NCBI RefSeq assembly: GCF_002127325.2
Contig: NC_035435.2
Coordinates: 8,281,800 to 8,345,799 of the forward strand
DNA: 64,000 nucleotides
Origin: Helianthus annuus
Taxonomy: Eukaryota; Streptophyta; Magnoliopsida; Asterales; Asteraceae
Direction of reading: 5' to 3'
Position 1 is the stretch's first letter; each line of letters begins with the position of its first letter. The translations under genes were made by a program, and so were the position numbers. The notes under the pieces are model-generated. The model searched no databases. It was not told where the DNA came from and saw only the letters and a list, made by a program, of their open reading frames with translations. Positions 32,801-44,247 of this stretch are shown one piece after another.

Positions 32801-34198
32801 CTTTTTACCACCACAATATATAAATGGATTTTTGTGGCACATATTTTGTGTCGCAAAACTATTCATAATTACATACATATACTTTAGTTTTGCCTTGATA
32901 TAAAAGACTCTTGTGGCACAAATTTTGTGTCGGTAAAAACAAACAACTTCTTTGGCACTACAAATGTTCATCAAATTAATTTGATTACTTAAAACTGTTA
33001 TTTATTTACAATATAAAATAAATCACACAATCACAAGGGTTACTAATAAAACAATAGACATCTTCATCTTCTTTGTAATACAAAACACCTTGTTATCATA
33101 TGTAGTGTTCGATCCTAGCCATGCAATCCCACGACCACATACAACATATGCGTCCACTCCATCATGTCTCTCATGATGACTCCGCTATCATCATCTTAAC
33201 TTGATCCTGTCGACATATACAAAACAAATTGCTACATGTTAGTTGACTAATCAGAGTCCCCAACGAAATATTTATTTTAGGTATTACCTGGAACCAGCGT
33301 AGCTCTCAACATCCCACAAAACGGAACCAAACGTAACAGCCTCCAGCATAAGTTTTCTTAACCCACCAGATTTGATTTAAATAACTTCATCTTTAGAGGA
33401 AATCATATGTTCCTTAAGTTGGTAGGTCCACCAAACAAAGCTTTCGTATACTGTCCAATGATAGTAAAAATAACTACCATTTTATACCTGCAAAATAACT
33501 AAATAAGTATCGTACAACAACTACAACTTGTGTAGGGTATGAAAACATTAAAAACTTACCTTTTCTTGGTGAACTACCAATGAGATTTTCTTCATACTTG
33601 ATCACTAAAGTTCCTAAACGTCATCGTTTGTTATTATTGTTCATCCATGTACACACTGTAACATTTCATAAGCAATCCCTCTTCTCTGCGGGAAGTATGG
33701 GGTGTTGTTAATTTGGAAAAAAAATATATATATATATATTCTACAATTTGAGCATCGATTATATTTATTATGTAACTAGGTTATAGACCGTGTATTACAA
33801 AGTGTTGATAATAGAAAAAAATATGATAATGCGTACAAAAATTTACAATAGTATGTAGAATACAAATTATAATATATTGTAATATGTACAAAAAATTACA
33901 TAACTGAAGTATTATATAATACTCTAATTTCTAACATTTCTAGGCATTAGAGGTTGTACATTATGCTTACTTCATGGTACATGCTTTATAATATTGTACG
34001 TACAAACTGTTGATGCATGATATTGCATCTCCTGTGTTTTCATTTATCTATCTACCTTTATATTTTCTTTTTTTTATTTTTACTAATTACAACAATAACA
34101 GTGATCATGGAATGAAACATTTGATTAAAATTTGATATTCAGTAACTAAAAATTTGATTAAAAAAATCAAAATACCATATATATATATATATATATTA

Positions 34199-34263
<65 letters not shown>

Positions 34264-34373
34264 CTAGTCAATACGTTATTCTAATCTAACATATTACACG
34301 CTTATCAATCAAGCCAATCATAAAATATATTTTTTTATTAAAATCCCAATTTTTTACACAAAAGAAGACCAAT
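32801..34373. other. CACTA A interior, no gene seen
   Basis: 32801-32960 repeats TTGTGGCACA-A-TTTTGTGTCG words, a different repeat type that returns at 37940-38070. The rest is AT-rich, with a long (AT)n run at about 34200-34261. No transposase-like frame. Confidence 0.5.
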
Positions 34374-34381
34374 GATACACC

Positions 34382-34572
34382 TAGGGGTGTAAACAAGCCA
34401 GAGGCTTGAGAGCTACTCGTTATCGGCTCGGTTAAAAGCTTGAATGAGCCGAGCTTTAACGAGTCCGAGCTCGAGCCTAAAATAGAGCTCATTTCTTTAT
34501 CGTGCTGGAGCCTAAAATACAAAGCTCGTTTAGGCTCGCGAGCCTAAACGAGTCCAAACGCCATTTTAGTTT

Positions 34573-34627
<55 letters not shown>

Positions 34628-34628
34628 C

Positions 34629-34701
<73 letters not shown>

Positions 34702-34900
34702 TGATAACAGTGGCGAGCCGAGCTTTGGCTCGTTCAACCATTGAAGCGAGATCGAGCTGAGCTTTTAGCTCGTTTGAGATTGTTCCCAAAAGAAAATTAA
34801 CTCAAGTCGAGCCGAGCTCGACCTCAAAAAAGTAGGCTCGAACCAAGCCGAGCTCGAGCCCAGTCGAGCTTGGACTCGGCATGGCTCGTTTACACCCTCA
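34382..34900. mobile_element. hAT-type MITE with AAT expansion
   Basis: Left terminus TAGGGGTGTAAACAAGCC, right terminus GGCTCGTTTACACCCTCA, flanked by near-identical 8-bp duplications GATACACC (34374-34381) and GACACACC (34901-34908). The body repeats GAGCCGAGCTCGAGCC words. A (TAA)n tract at about 34581-34700 has expanded inside it. It has no coding capacity. Confidence 0.82.
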
Positions 34901-34908
34901 GACACACC

Positions 34909-36729
34909 AATTGTTTTCTAAAGACAACAAACAACAAAAATAAAACAATCAAGAGCTTCTATTTGAAACCATCCTAATCACCTACTGGAACATTTATGGA
35001 ACCTTTAAAACAAATAACATACCTTGCCTTATAGATCTTTGAACACACAAGCATCCCTATGGAGATTTCTTATGGATTCATTAAGTTACGCCATCCAATA
35101 ACAATAAAACTTAATGAATAATACATGAAAATTTAAAAAAAAATGTATTAACAAGACACCACAAGAGTATATGCAATATATAATATATAAGATAAATAAA
35201 ACAAGGGTGAAATTCACATACATTTTTGACGGTCCAGATTTTTCTGTTCGAACATGGGTGAATCAAGATGTTCCATGTTGAGACTGTTTCATCTAAAATG
35301 ATATCACTTGAAGCATTTGGATTCTGATATTCATGAGGATATGTAGGGAACGACATTTCCTTTTGCGAATCCCTTCTTTAAAGAATATACATGTTCCATC
35401 ATCCTCATGCTCCTAAGCCATCACAACACATTAATAATTATACAGATTTTAATGGTGTACCTACTACAAGAGAGACAACTTAGAACAGAAACACATACAT
35501 CTTTTTTAGGTATGGAATCAGCAATCACATTTACTATTTAAATTTACTTACCATATATGCATAGGCACCACTTCACAAAGTGAATACAATCATATGTACA
35601 AAATCGCAATGGTTGTTGATAAGAGCATCTACACATCCGCCAGTGCACTGTAACAAAGCAACAATAAAAAACCATAAATTTAAACTCTGGTTGCTGGTAG
35701 GTCATCAGTTTTATGCTCATCATCATGCATCTACAATAGCAAATAATAAATAAATAAACAAATGGCGCTTACAGCTATAAATCATCATAAACATATGAAT
35801 AGAACGATACATGTTAATGTCTTTCATGGTTCAAAATAATTAAACCGTTTCCAGTCACAAGGTGGAGCAACATAAACTCCCACTGGTGACACCATAAGAT
35901 ATCTAAACTTTAAATCAGGTAAAATGAAGCTGCAAAAGAACATATATTCATTGAAGGTAACTAAGAATGTTATCATCACTGATCCTAAAACTCTAATAAA
36001 TTTTATGTGTATAAGTTGGATTTTATGTGCTGGCCATGAATCGCACAAGCTTCAAGGCACTGGTGTAAACCTATAATTAATAACTCTTTAGGTTAAACAA
36101 TAGATAAAACAAAATTGAGCTCTTGATTAATTTTCATTTAGGCATTTCATCAAACACATGGTCTTCAAACATAGAGACCTTCAAAACCAACTATCAACAC
36201 CACATTTATATGCTAACTTAAGTATAAACTTGTTATTAGCAGCAAAATACCACGAGAAATGCAAACCTAACGTTCTGTCATCAAACGAACTGCCATCTTT
36301 TCTCCCTTCCTACAAGTTGAGCACATCAAAACACCCCCAATATTATAAGAAATGCAATACTGAAGTGAAAAACTTACAATGAAAATCCACCAACGACAGT
36401 AACAGACACATGTTTCAAGCTGAACGGAAATGATTCAAAAAACAAAGGATATGTCGTAGTGAAGGATACGGGTGTGATTAGGGTTTTTGGGCGGGCTTGT
36501 GGCCTTCACGTTGGTGTGAGGTATGGTTCTCAATCTGGTGTGCGGAGGAGGGAGAATCATTGCCACCACTAATCACGCGGAGGTGAACCAAATTTGGCAT
36601 GTGAAGGAGGTAGATCTGGGGTGGAGGTAGATCTTGGGTGCAAAGGAGGGAGAGTTGGATTTAGGTGAAATTAAAACCTAAGCGGGAATCTGATTTTTAA
36701 GTGGAGGGAAACAAACATATTTCAATTTC
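34909..36729. other. CACTA A interior, no gene seen
   Basis: AT-rich sequence with scattered short frames below 75 codons and no recognisable domain. It may contain untranslated or intronic remains of a lost transposase gene. Confidence 0.45.
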
Positions 36730-36917
36730 AAAAATAAGTAAAATAATTCGAGCTAAGCTGAGCCGAGCTACCAAGCGAGTCAAACCGAGCCAATTTGGCT
36801 CGTCACGAGCCGAGCCGAGCTAGGGTCACTTTCTAACCGAGCCGAGCCGGCTTGGCTCACTTTTAAACCGAGCCATATCAAGCGAGCTGTGAGCCGCAAG
36901 CTTTTTGGACAGCCCTA
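36730..36917. mobile_element. Truncated hAT-like MITE
   Basis: Contains AGCCGAGCCGAGCT and GAGCCGAGCC words like 34382-34900 and ends TTTTTGGACAGCCCTA, a hAT-type terminus. The expected opposite end TAGGGCTGTCC is not found upstream, so the left part is lost. Confidence 0.6.
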
Positions 36918-38649
36918 GGCGTGGGTTGGGGACGGGGGCTGGGTGACATGGCTGGTTGGTTCAATCTAGCCGTTGGGGGTAATCGTTGCCAAATAAAAAA
37001 ATTATCCACATGGCTGGCCACGCCACACCACACCCCTAGTTTTTTAGTATTACTTTGTGAATCTCACCCTCGTCACGTCTCGAGTAATGCCCCTAACCCA
37101 AGCTCATCCACATCTCATGGTCTAAACTAAAGGGTTATCGGATGTATCACTCCCAACTAAGACTATGGAGTGTGGAGTGGCTTGGGTTGATAGCATTGCT
37201 CGACACGTGGCAGGTGTGGGCTTCACCAGTCCACACCTAAAAAAGTGAGGTGTGGAAGGGGCGTGGCTAGGCGGCGTTGGGTGCCATGTGACACCTAAAT
37301 TTCTTTTTTCTTTGCTTTTTTATATTAATCATAAAATTTAGTAAATAATTTTAAAACATATTTTATTTATATTAAATAACAACAATATCCAGTTACGTAA
37401 ATTTAGTTCGGAAAGAGTCAGATACACCGTCGCAATGCGTGACAGGTATAAATACTAGTTTAACTTATAGATGAACGGACTCACAATCTTATTGTCTTGA
37501 AAATATAACATGCTTCTTTGTCACCATTTAAAATTTAGTTAAGTACAAATGTTTTTAAATAAACTGATACATGAAATATCTAACAAACAAAATATATACA
37601 AATCATAAAGTTCGGTCTGGTACGGCCAATTTTTGGTAGAAAACCGTAAATCAAATTGTTTGTTACGATTTAAAAGTTTTGAAACCAACCGACCAAAAGT
37701 AAAACAAAAGAACTGACTGCGAAACCAATTTAATCACTGATTTAGCAGTTTTGAAGTTTAATCTGAACCCTAAACACCTGACACCTAATAAAAATTAGGC
37801 TAGGGAATCATGGAGGGAAATGGTAGGAGGGAATTGATTTAACTAAATTTTTTATTAAAGGATTTGAAGAAGGGCAAGAAGTAAAATGTAAGAAGAAATG
37901 CTCGAAAATTTTAGTGGCATACAGAAAATTAAAGAACATAAACTTGTGGCACAAAAGTTAAATGTTACTGAAAATGTGTGCTACACTACTATGGCATACG
38001 TAAAGTCTCACTAAAAACCTAAAGTAGTGGCACAAAAGCTAAAATGCCACTAAAAATGTGTATATTAATTGCTTATTCTTGTTGTCTTTGTGCACAACCT
38101 CTGCTTCACATTGTTCATGGGGGCATCTGATATCACCACCGCCAGCCACCACCACCTCTCACCACCACCAGCACAACCACCACCGCCGGCCACCTGAGAA
38201 GGTTGAGAATTGAAGGAGATATGGTCACGTGAAGTTTGGAGCCCTAGAATGTTCTTTGATCAAATTCGCAATGTAGAGGTGATGAAATAGAGAAAATTCA
38301 GTGGGGTTTTACATAGTTTGATCAATGGAACAAATGGTAAAAGTTTCAGAGGCTAATTTTACGAATTGTGTAAAATCCACTTCAAGGTCATGTTAAGCTT
38401 TAATGGTGCTTGAAATCTCATAGTCTAACGATCGAGTTTTGATGTTTTATGGATCAATTAAGTTGTATGATACGTTGATCTCCATTATTATGAGTTTAAT
38501 GGAATTGAAATGAAGGTGAATCGTTAACTATAACCCCTTAACGAATCGATTCGGTCTCGTGGGTTAGTTCAGGTTTTGTGCAGAAGAAGGAAGGAGGAGG
38601 TTTCAGGTTTCGGGTTGTGTTTTGATATTTTATACTCTTAAATAGACAC
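36918..38649. other. CACTA A interior, no gene seen
   Basis: Mixed sequence. 37940-38070 repeats GTGGCACAAAAG/TGCCACTAAAAATG words (compare 32801-32960), possibly the end of a further nested element. 38140-38190 is a CACCAC microsatellite-like tract. No coding region is recognised. Confidence 0.45.
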
Positions 38650-38734
38650 TGAATTGCTGCAGCTCAGCTGGCTAACAAGTTCTTTGGATTCGCTACTGGC
38701 CCGGGTTCGAGTCCTGTGTTTGGCCGTTTTTTTT
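38650..38734 (+). repeat. tRNA-derived (SINE-like) segment
   Basis: An A-box-like AGCTCAGCTGGCTAA at 38661 and a B-box-like GGGTTCGAGTCC at 38703 stand at the spacing of a Pol III internal promoter, followed by T8 at 38727, a Pol III stop. Cloverleaf pairing is poor, so it is not a working tRNA. It is best read as a SINE head or tRNA pseudogene. Confidence 0.5.
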
Positions 38735-38814
38735 ATTAGCTAAAACAAGTTTCTTATAATCTTCTAACTCCATTAACTCATTACACTAACCTAGTTAGTG
38801 TAGATATCATATAA

Positions 38815-38920
38815 CACTAGCAAAGAACCTAACCTAGTTAACTAAGTTCTTAAACAAATAAGTAACTCACTAGCAAAGAACCTAACCTAGTTAACTAAGT
38901 TCTTAAACAAATAAGTAACT
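38815..38920 (+). repeat. 53-bp tandem duplication
   Basis: CACTAGCAAAGAACCTAACC...AAATAAGTAACT occurs twice back to back without differences. Related CTAGTTAGTTAAGT words continue to about 39000. It is non-coding. Confidence 0.8.
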
Positions 38921-39093
38921 CAGGTAACCGAGTTTGCTAACCTAGTTAGTTAAGTCCCTATAAAGATAACTAACTTGGTTTACTAACCTAGTTAGTTGAT
39001 TTGTTTTACTTTTATAGTTTGCATAAATTACAAAAACAACCCCTTGACTTGTAACTTTATTTAACTAACCAATCCAACTTCGTTAAAGCTTCC

Positions 39094-39830
39094 TGTTATG
39101 GGTGAAATTCTGAGCCCATATCCTGGAAAATATCTTGATATATATCTTGTTTATTGTATCTGTTTACATCCGGGATGCTGATTCAGGATATTGGTAACAT
39201 CCTGAATGGTATCCTCAGGATCACTAACGGATTAAATGCAGGTACGTGGGTTAGAAGCTAGCAACGTTCGTGAAGACCTTTTCTACTGAAGACTCGGTCC
39301 AAGTCGTTCACAGGAAGCCGTTGAAGCCGCATTACTCGGTCTACAACGTTCACATTGGAATATTCGGAGCATCCCATGTTTATAGGAATTTTAGTTTGTA
39401 ATTCGTTACTATAAATAGTGGGTATATCAGATCAACTAGGACATCACAATCACACTCTCTACACTCTCAACACTTGCTCTCTCGCAACTTTCACAAAATT
39501 CATTGTAACACTTAGCGATCTGATCTATATCCTGCACTGTATCCTGAAGTTTAAAGCAATAAGAAGAACTAGGCAGCTGCGATTGTCAGCTCTCGAGTTT
39601 TTATGCCGGCGATCTAGATTGATCAAGGGCTTTCCTCGTACATCTCGTGTCATTTACTTTACTTTTTTGCTCATTGTTTGATCGTAGATACAGCTCAATA
39701 TCCTGAGCCGTATCCTGAACACTGTTTTTCCAAAGAACCTAACAAGCATATTTTCAATACACTTTTTAGCACACTACCTCACTTAACTAATTTGATCACT
39801 TAATTGCTTCGGTAATTTTTGACCAAAACA
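39094..39830 (+). repeat. 5' LTR of the Tat element
   Basis: Starts TGTTATGGGTGAAATTC, ends GACCAAAACA. TATA box TATAAATA at 39410-39417. CAGGATA and ATCCTG words recur. The partner is 48812-49547. Confidence 0.93.
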
Positions 39831-39833
39831 ATT

Positions 39834-39851
39834 TGGCGCCCACCGTGGGGC
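39834..39851 (+). other. Primer binding site of the Tat element
   Basis: TGGCGCCCACCGTGGGGC, 3 nt after the LTR. This text follows the LTR of many plant Tat-type elements. I could not name the matching tRNA with confidence. Confidence 0.75.
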
Positions 39852-39934
39852 AAGTGGTGCTCTCTTTACTAAAAATCTTTGTGAAATCGTTATTCGGTTT
39901 TCTGTTTTCAAAACTTTTTGCCACATTGTTTACA

Positions 39935-42211
39935 ATGGCCTCAAGATCAAACATGAGCTCTTCAACTGTGTCTGCTACAACTTCTGCAACAGTTGGTTCG
40001 GTGCTTCCACCACCTCCTCCAAGGATGCCAGCCTCTACTCGATCTCAAGATGTTATCCCTGCTCGGAATGTCCAGGGATCTGCTCCTGTCTTAGCTTCTA
40101 ACGATGAAATTCTAACCTTATTTGGAAGTGTGCAGGAACAAATGAGGCAGCAACAGGAAACAAACCAGATGCTTTTAAGGGAAATACAACTCCTGAAGTC
40201 TGGCTCGAGCAGATCTGCTGAGGATAATATCACTCCATTACATCCCAGAGCGTTGAACTTTAGTTCAGCTGTGTATACTGAGGATAACAGGGGGAATATC
40301 GTGCCCAGCCTTCCTCAGAATCATACTCCTGAAATACCCTCCTCGGTCAGGATATCAACTGTGAGGAGCTCAGGATATGCTTCAGGATATGGGCAAAATC
40401 CTCTAACGAGTAACGTATCAAATAATAATAATGCTATTGCCACTAACAGTGTTGGATCTCTGCAGGATACGACTGTAACGTCAGAATTATCCAGGGAGCT
40501 TCAGAAACTAAAGGATATGATATCCAGTGTACCTGGGGTGGTGCAGCCAATTCCTGAAGTATCCCAGGATAGCCACCAGATATCTCGATTCGTGCATCCT
40601 ATATGTGATGCTGAAATCCCAAAAAGATTCCAGACCCCAAACATGAAGCTTTACGACGGAACCACGGATCCTGAAGAGCATATTGCCCAGTATAGGGAAA
40701 GGATGGAGATCAACCCTATCCCTCCGGAGCTCAAGGAAGCGTGCCTGTGCAAGGGTTTTGGTTTAACCTTGACAGGATCGGCTTTAAAATGGCTCTTGAA
40801 TGTTCCTCCACATTCGATTACATCTTTTGCTCACTTAGTAAATTTATTTAATAGTCAATTTTCTTGTAGTAGAAGCTTTGAAAAATTAACAAGTGATCTC
40901 TACAGGATAACACAAGGGCCTCAGGAATCCCTTAGGGATTATGTGAACAAATTCAGCCGGGAATCACTAGACATTCCTCATCTTGATGTTGCAACAGCTG
41001 TGCAAGCTTTCAAGATGGGGCTGCAAAAGGATTCTCAATTCTATCAAGACCTTGTAATGAACCCATGCAGGAACCTGGATGAAGCCCGGAACAGGGCTCT
41101 AAGATATATTCGGTTAGAGGATGACAGAAAAATGCAAGTAAAGATGAATGCATCCTCGACATATGAATCGACTAACAGGAAATCAGAATCCTCATATAGA
41201 CCATATCGCTCTAAGCCATATGGCAGAAATGATAACAAGAGAGTGAATGCTGTTGAAGACGAGGATCCTGAAGAATATCCTGAATTATCTGAATATTGTT
41301 TTTCTGTTAATATACCTGAACTAATGTATGCTATGCAGGGTTTGGGAGATAAAGCCAGGTGGCCTCGGAAGAATCAACAAAAAGCAGATTGGAAAGACAA
41401 GTCAAAATGGTGTGCTTTCCATGAAGATTTTGGACATATGACTGAGGATTGCATCGCTCTGAGGAAAGAAATCAGCTACCTTCTAAGCAAGGGATATTTG
41501 AAAGATCTCTTAGGGAAGAAGAAGAATAAGGGTCAGGATACTGAGAAGGATCCTGAGCGAGCGGCATCACCTCCCGCCGATGCCAAGATAATCAACTTCA
41601 TTTCAGGAGGATCCGACATTTGCGGAACTTCGTATTCGGCGGCCAAGAGACATGCAAAGGAAGCTAAGGCCGAGAGGGGAGACAAACCTATCAGGATGAC
41701 TACGCTCACAACTGACAAAGTGATCACTTTTGATGCAGATGATAGGGATACTGTCCAGGATCCTCACCATGATGCTCTGGTAATAACATTATATGTGGCT
41801 AACCATTTTGTACGCAGGATATTGGTTGATAATGGCAGCTCCATCAACATAATACAACTGGAGACTCTGAAGAGGATGAATGTGTCTCCGATGGATATCA
41901 CTTCGAAGTCTACTGTGCTCGTTGGTTTCAGTGGAGAAGCTAGGAACACAGTGGGAGAGATAAGGTTGCCAGTATATGTTGAAGGAGTCAACAAGATGCA
42001 ACGTTTTTGTGTGATGGACTCTCTATCATGCTATAACATCATCCTAGGAAGACCTTGGATCCACGATATGAAGGCCGTTCCATCAACGTATCACCAATGC
42101 ATCAAGATCCCTACCCCTTGGGGGGTTGTCAAGATCGGCAGTGATCAGCAGGAGGCGAAAGAATGCTACTCATCCTCGATGAAATCCTCAACCAAACCTA
42201 GTGCAGCATAG
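39935..42211 (+). CDS. Tat Gag-protease (758 aa, ends at a leaky-type stop)
   Basis: First ATG of the frame at 39935, 84 nt after the primer site. Low-complexity N-terminus, then the retrotransposon Gag domain (LTGSALKWLLNVP, LRDYVNKFSRESLDIP, about residues 280-420). A knuckle-like WCAFHEDFGHMTEDC follows near 490-505. A retropepsin-type protease has LVDNGSSINII as the active-site strand (D-N-G-S, the form common in this lineage) and IILGRPWIHDM further on. Gag forms the particle and the protease cuts the polyprotein. The frame stops at TAG 42209-42211, and the RT frame continues in the same phase directly after. Confidence 0.9.
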   Translation: MASRSNMSSSTVSATTSATVGSVLPPPPPRMPASTRSQDVIPARNVQGSAPVLASNDEILTLFGSVQEQMRQQQETNQMLLREIQLLKSGSSRSAEDNITPLHPRALNFSSAVYTEDNRGNIVPSLPQNHTPEIPSSVRISTVRSSGYASGYGQNPLTSNVSNNNNAIATNSVGSLQDTTVTSELSRELQKLKDMISSVPGVVQPIPEVSQDSHQISRFVHPICDAEIPKRFQTPNMKLYDGTTDPEEHIAQYRERMEINPIPPELKEACLCKGFGLTLTGSALKWLLNVPPHSITSFAHLVNLFNSQFSCSRSFEKLTSDLYRITQGPQESLRDYVNKFSRESLDIPHLDVATAVQAFKMGLQKDSQFYQDLVMNPCRNLDEARNRALRYIRLEDDRKMQVKMNASSTYESTNRKSESSYRPYRSKPYGRNDNKRVNAVEDEDPEEYPELSEYCFSVNIPELMYAMQGLGDKARWPRKNQQKADWKDKSKWCAFHEDFGHMTEDCIALRKEISYLLSKGYLKDLLGKKKNKGQDTEKDPERAASPPADAKIINFISGGSDICGTSYSAAKRHAKEAKAERGDKPIRMTTLTTDKVITFDADDRDTVQDPHHDALVITLYVANHFVRRILVDNGSSINIIQLETLKRMNVSPMDITSKSTVLVGFSGEARNTVGEIRLPVYVEGVNKMQRFCVMDSLSCYNIILGRPWIHDMKAVPSTYHQCIKIPTPWGVVKIGSDQQEAKECYSSSMKSSTKPSAA

Positions 42212-42217
42212 CAATTA
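42209..42217 (+). promoter_or_regulatory. Candidate stop-codon readthrough site TAG-CAA-TTA
   Basis: The stop TAG is followed exactly by CAATTA, which fits the CARYYA context known to let plant ribosomes read through UAG. The upstream frame (Gag-protease) and downstream frame (RT) are in phase, with no other stop from 39935 to 44224. Suppression would give a Gag-Pol fusion at low yield. The alternative is a chance CAG-to-TAG mutation in a fused Gag-Pol frame. Confidence 0.6.
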
Positions 42218-44227
42218 AAGACGTGGGCCCAGGATATCGTGGAGGATCCGGAGCAGGATGTGAAGAAAATTATCCTGGACCAGGATAATCCCGATAGTTC
42301 GGTGCTCGTGGGAACCAATATCCCTCAGGATATTGAAGAACAATTAATTAACTTTTTGAAATGCAGGATGTCAACGTTTGCATGGAAGCATGAGGATATG
42401 ACAGGTATATCTAAAGACATTATTACTCACAAGCTTGGAATTGACAGGTCATTCAAGCCTATACAACAAAAGAGAAGAAAATTCGCCCCTGAGCGGAATG
42501 CAATTATCCAAGAGGAAGTTGAGAGATTATTGAAGTCCAGGATGATCAGAGAAGTTAAGTTCCCGAGGTGGCTAGCAAACGTGGTTGTGGTACAGAAGAA
42601 AAATGGGAAATGGAGAGTTTGTGTAGACTACACAGACTTGAACAAAGCTTGTCCTAAAGACCCATTTCCTCTCCCCCACATTGATGCAATGGTAGATGCC
42701 ACTGCCGGGCATGAAATGCTGACCTTCATGGACGCATCCTCAGGATTTCAACAGATCCAAATGGAGCCTTCTGACCAGGAGGATACTGCCTTTATGACAC
42801 CAACATGTATTTATTGTTATACAGCTATGCCTTTTGGTTTGAAAAATGCAGGTGCAACATACCAAAGATTGGTAAACATGATGTTCAAAGACAAACTGGG
42901 GGACACCATGGAGGTGTACATTGACGATATGGTGGTAAAATCAAAGAAAGCTCGGGATCACCTCCAGGATATTAAGGGAGCATTTGATATCCTGGACAAG
43001 TATAACATGAAGCTGAACCCTGCTAAGTGCCATTTTGGAGTGGGGGCAGGAAAATTTCTAGGATATATGGTAACCAAAAGAGGAATAGAAGCAAGCCCAG
43101 AGCAAATTAAAGCCATCTTGGATATTAAACCGCCCTCAAATATGAAGGATGTTCAACGATTAACAGGGCGAGTGGCAGCATTAAATAGATTTATCTCAAG
43201 ATCCTCAGAAAAATGCAAAGACTTTTATGATATCCTGAAGAAGAACAAGAAATTTGAATGGGGTGAGAAGCATGAAGCAGCCCTGCAGGATTTGAAGCAG
43301 TATCTCTCAACCGCACCTCTATTGATGAAGCCTGAGGATGGTGAACCATTATCCTTGTATCTGGCAGTATCAGGGAATGCAGTAAGTGCAGTACTCGTAA
43401 AGGATCACGAAGGTCAGCAGTATCCTGTTTATTATGTTAGCAAAAGTTTATTAGATGCTGAAACTAGGTACTCTCACTTAGAAAAATTAATACTGGCTCT
43501 AGTAATGGCATCAACAAAGCTTAGACATTATTTTGAAACACATAGGATTCATGTTAAAACTAATTATCCTGTTAAGAATGTGCTTAGGAAACCAGAAATG
43601 TCGGGCAGGATGGCCAAGTGGTCAGTAAAGTTGAGTGCTTATGATTTAGTATATGAACCTAGAAATGCCATAAAGTCTCAGGCTCTAGCTGACTTTGTGG
43701 CTGATTTTAGTAGTGACATTCAGGATGAGGTAGACCTAGAAGTTCAACAGTTAGGAGAATCCTCAGGATCCTGGACATTATATACCGATGGTGCATCTAA
43801 TGTAAGAGGAGTAGGATTAGGAATACTACTAAAATCGCCACAAGGGGACATAATACCCCAGGCTGTTAGATGCGAATTCCCTGCTACTAACAATGAGGCA
43901 GAATACGAAGCCTTAATCGCAGGATTAGAATTGGCTAAGAATATGAGTATAAAAAATTTGCAAGTATATGTTGACTCTTTGTTAATTACTAACCATTTTA
44001 ATGGATCCTATGCAGTCAAGGGTGAGAAACTAATGGAATACCTCGGTATTCTTAAAAAATTAGCAGGATATTTCGATGTTTTTAAACTTGAACAGGTACC
44101 AAGAGAGGATAACGCCGAAGCAGACGCATTGGCAAACTTGGGATCATCAATCAGGATACGGAGGGAATCCCAATACCGATATTACATATCCTGTATCCTG
44201 CGACGGATCCTCAGCATAAGGAAGTAG
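42212..44227 (+). CDS. Tat reverse transcriptase with two RNase H domains
   Basis: In phase with the frame before the TAG and open from 42212; there is no ATG start of its own where the frame begins. RT motifs: KWRVCVDYTDLNKACPKD, LTFMDASSGFQQI, MPFGLKNAGATYQ and the catalytic VYIDDMVVKS. A Ty3-type connection and RNase H follow (VYYVSKSLLDAETRYSHLEK). A second, archaeal-type RNase H comes next, with WTLYTDGASNVRGVGLG, NNEAEYEALIAGLELA and PREDNAEADALANLGS. The double RNase H is the lineage mark of Tat elements. The frame drifts into a nonsense tail (IRIRRESQYRYY...) after about 44150, while the natural continuation appears one frame over. Confidence 0.9.
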   Translation, partial: QLKTWAQDIVEDPEQDVKKIILDQDNPDSSVLVGTNIPQDIEEQLINFLKCRMSTFAWKHEDMTGISKDIITHKLGIDRSFKPIQQKRRKFAPERNAIIQEEVERLLKSRMIREVKFPRWLANVVVVQKKNGKWRVCVDYTDLNKACPKDPFPLPHIDAMVDATAGHEMLTFMDASSGFQQIQMEPSDQEDTAFMTPTCIYCYTAMPFGLKNAGATYQRLVNMMFKDKLGDTMEVYIDDMVVKSKKARDHLQDIKGAFDILDKYNMKLNPAKCHFGVGAGKFLGYMVTKRGIEASPEQIKAILDIKPPSNMKDVQRLTGRVAALNRFISRSSEKCKDFYDILKKNKKFEWGEKHEAALQDLKQYLSTAPLLMKPEDGEPLSLYLAVSGNAVSAVLVKDHEGQQYPVYYVSKSLLDAETRYSHLEKLILALVMASTKLRHYFETHRIHVKTNYPVKNVLRKPEMSGRMAKWSVKLSAYDLVYEPRNAIKSQALADFVADFSSDIQDEVDLEVQQLGESSGSWTLYTDGASNVRGVGLGILLKSPQGDIIPQAVRCEFPATNNEAEYEALIAGLELAKNMSIKNLQVYVDSLLITNHFNGSYAVKGEKLMEYLGILKKLAGYFDVFKLEQVPREDNAEADALANLGSSIRIRRESQYRYYISCILRRILSIRK

Positions 44228-44247
44228 CAAGTATCCAAGATCCTGAA

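Noticed and set aside
34502..34789. Reading frames coding poly-Asn or poly-Ile
   Set aside because: They are translations of the (TAA)n microsatellite inside a hAT MITE, not genes.
38650..38734. Functional tRNA gene
   Set aside because: The acceptor and anticodon stems do not pair well; only the Pol III boxes are convincing.
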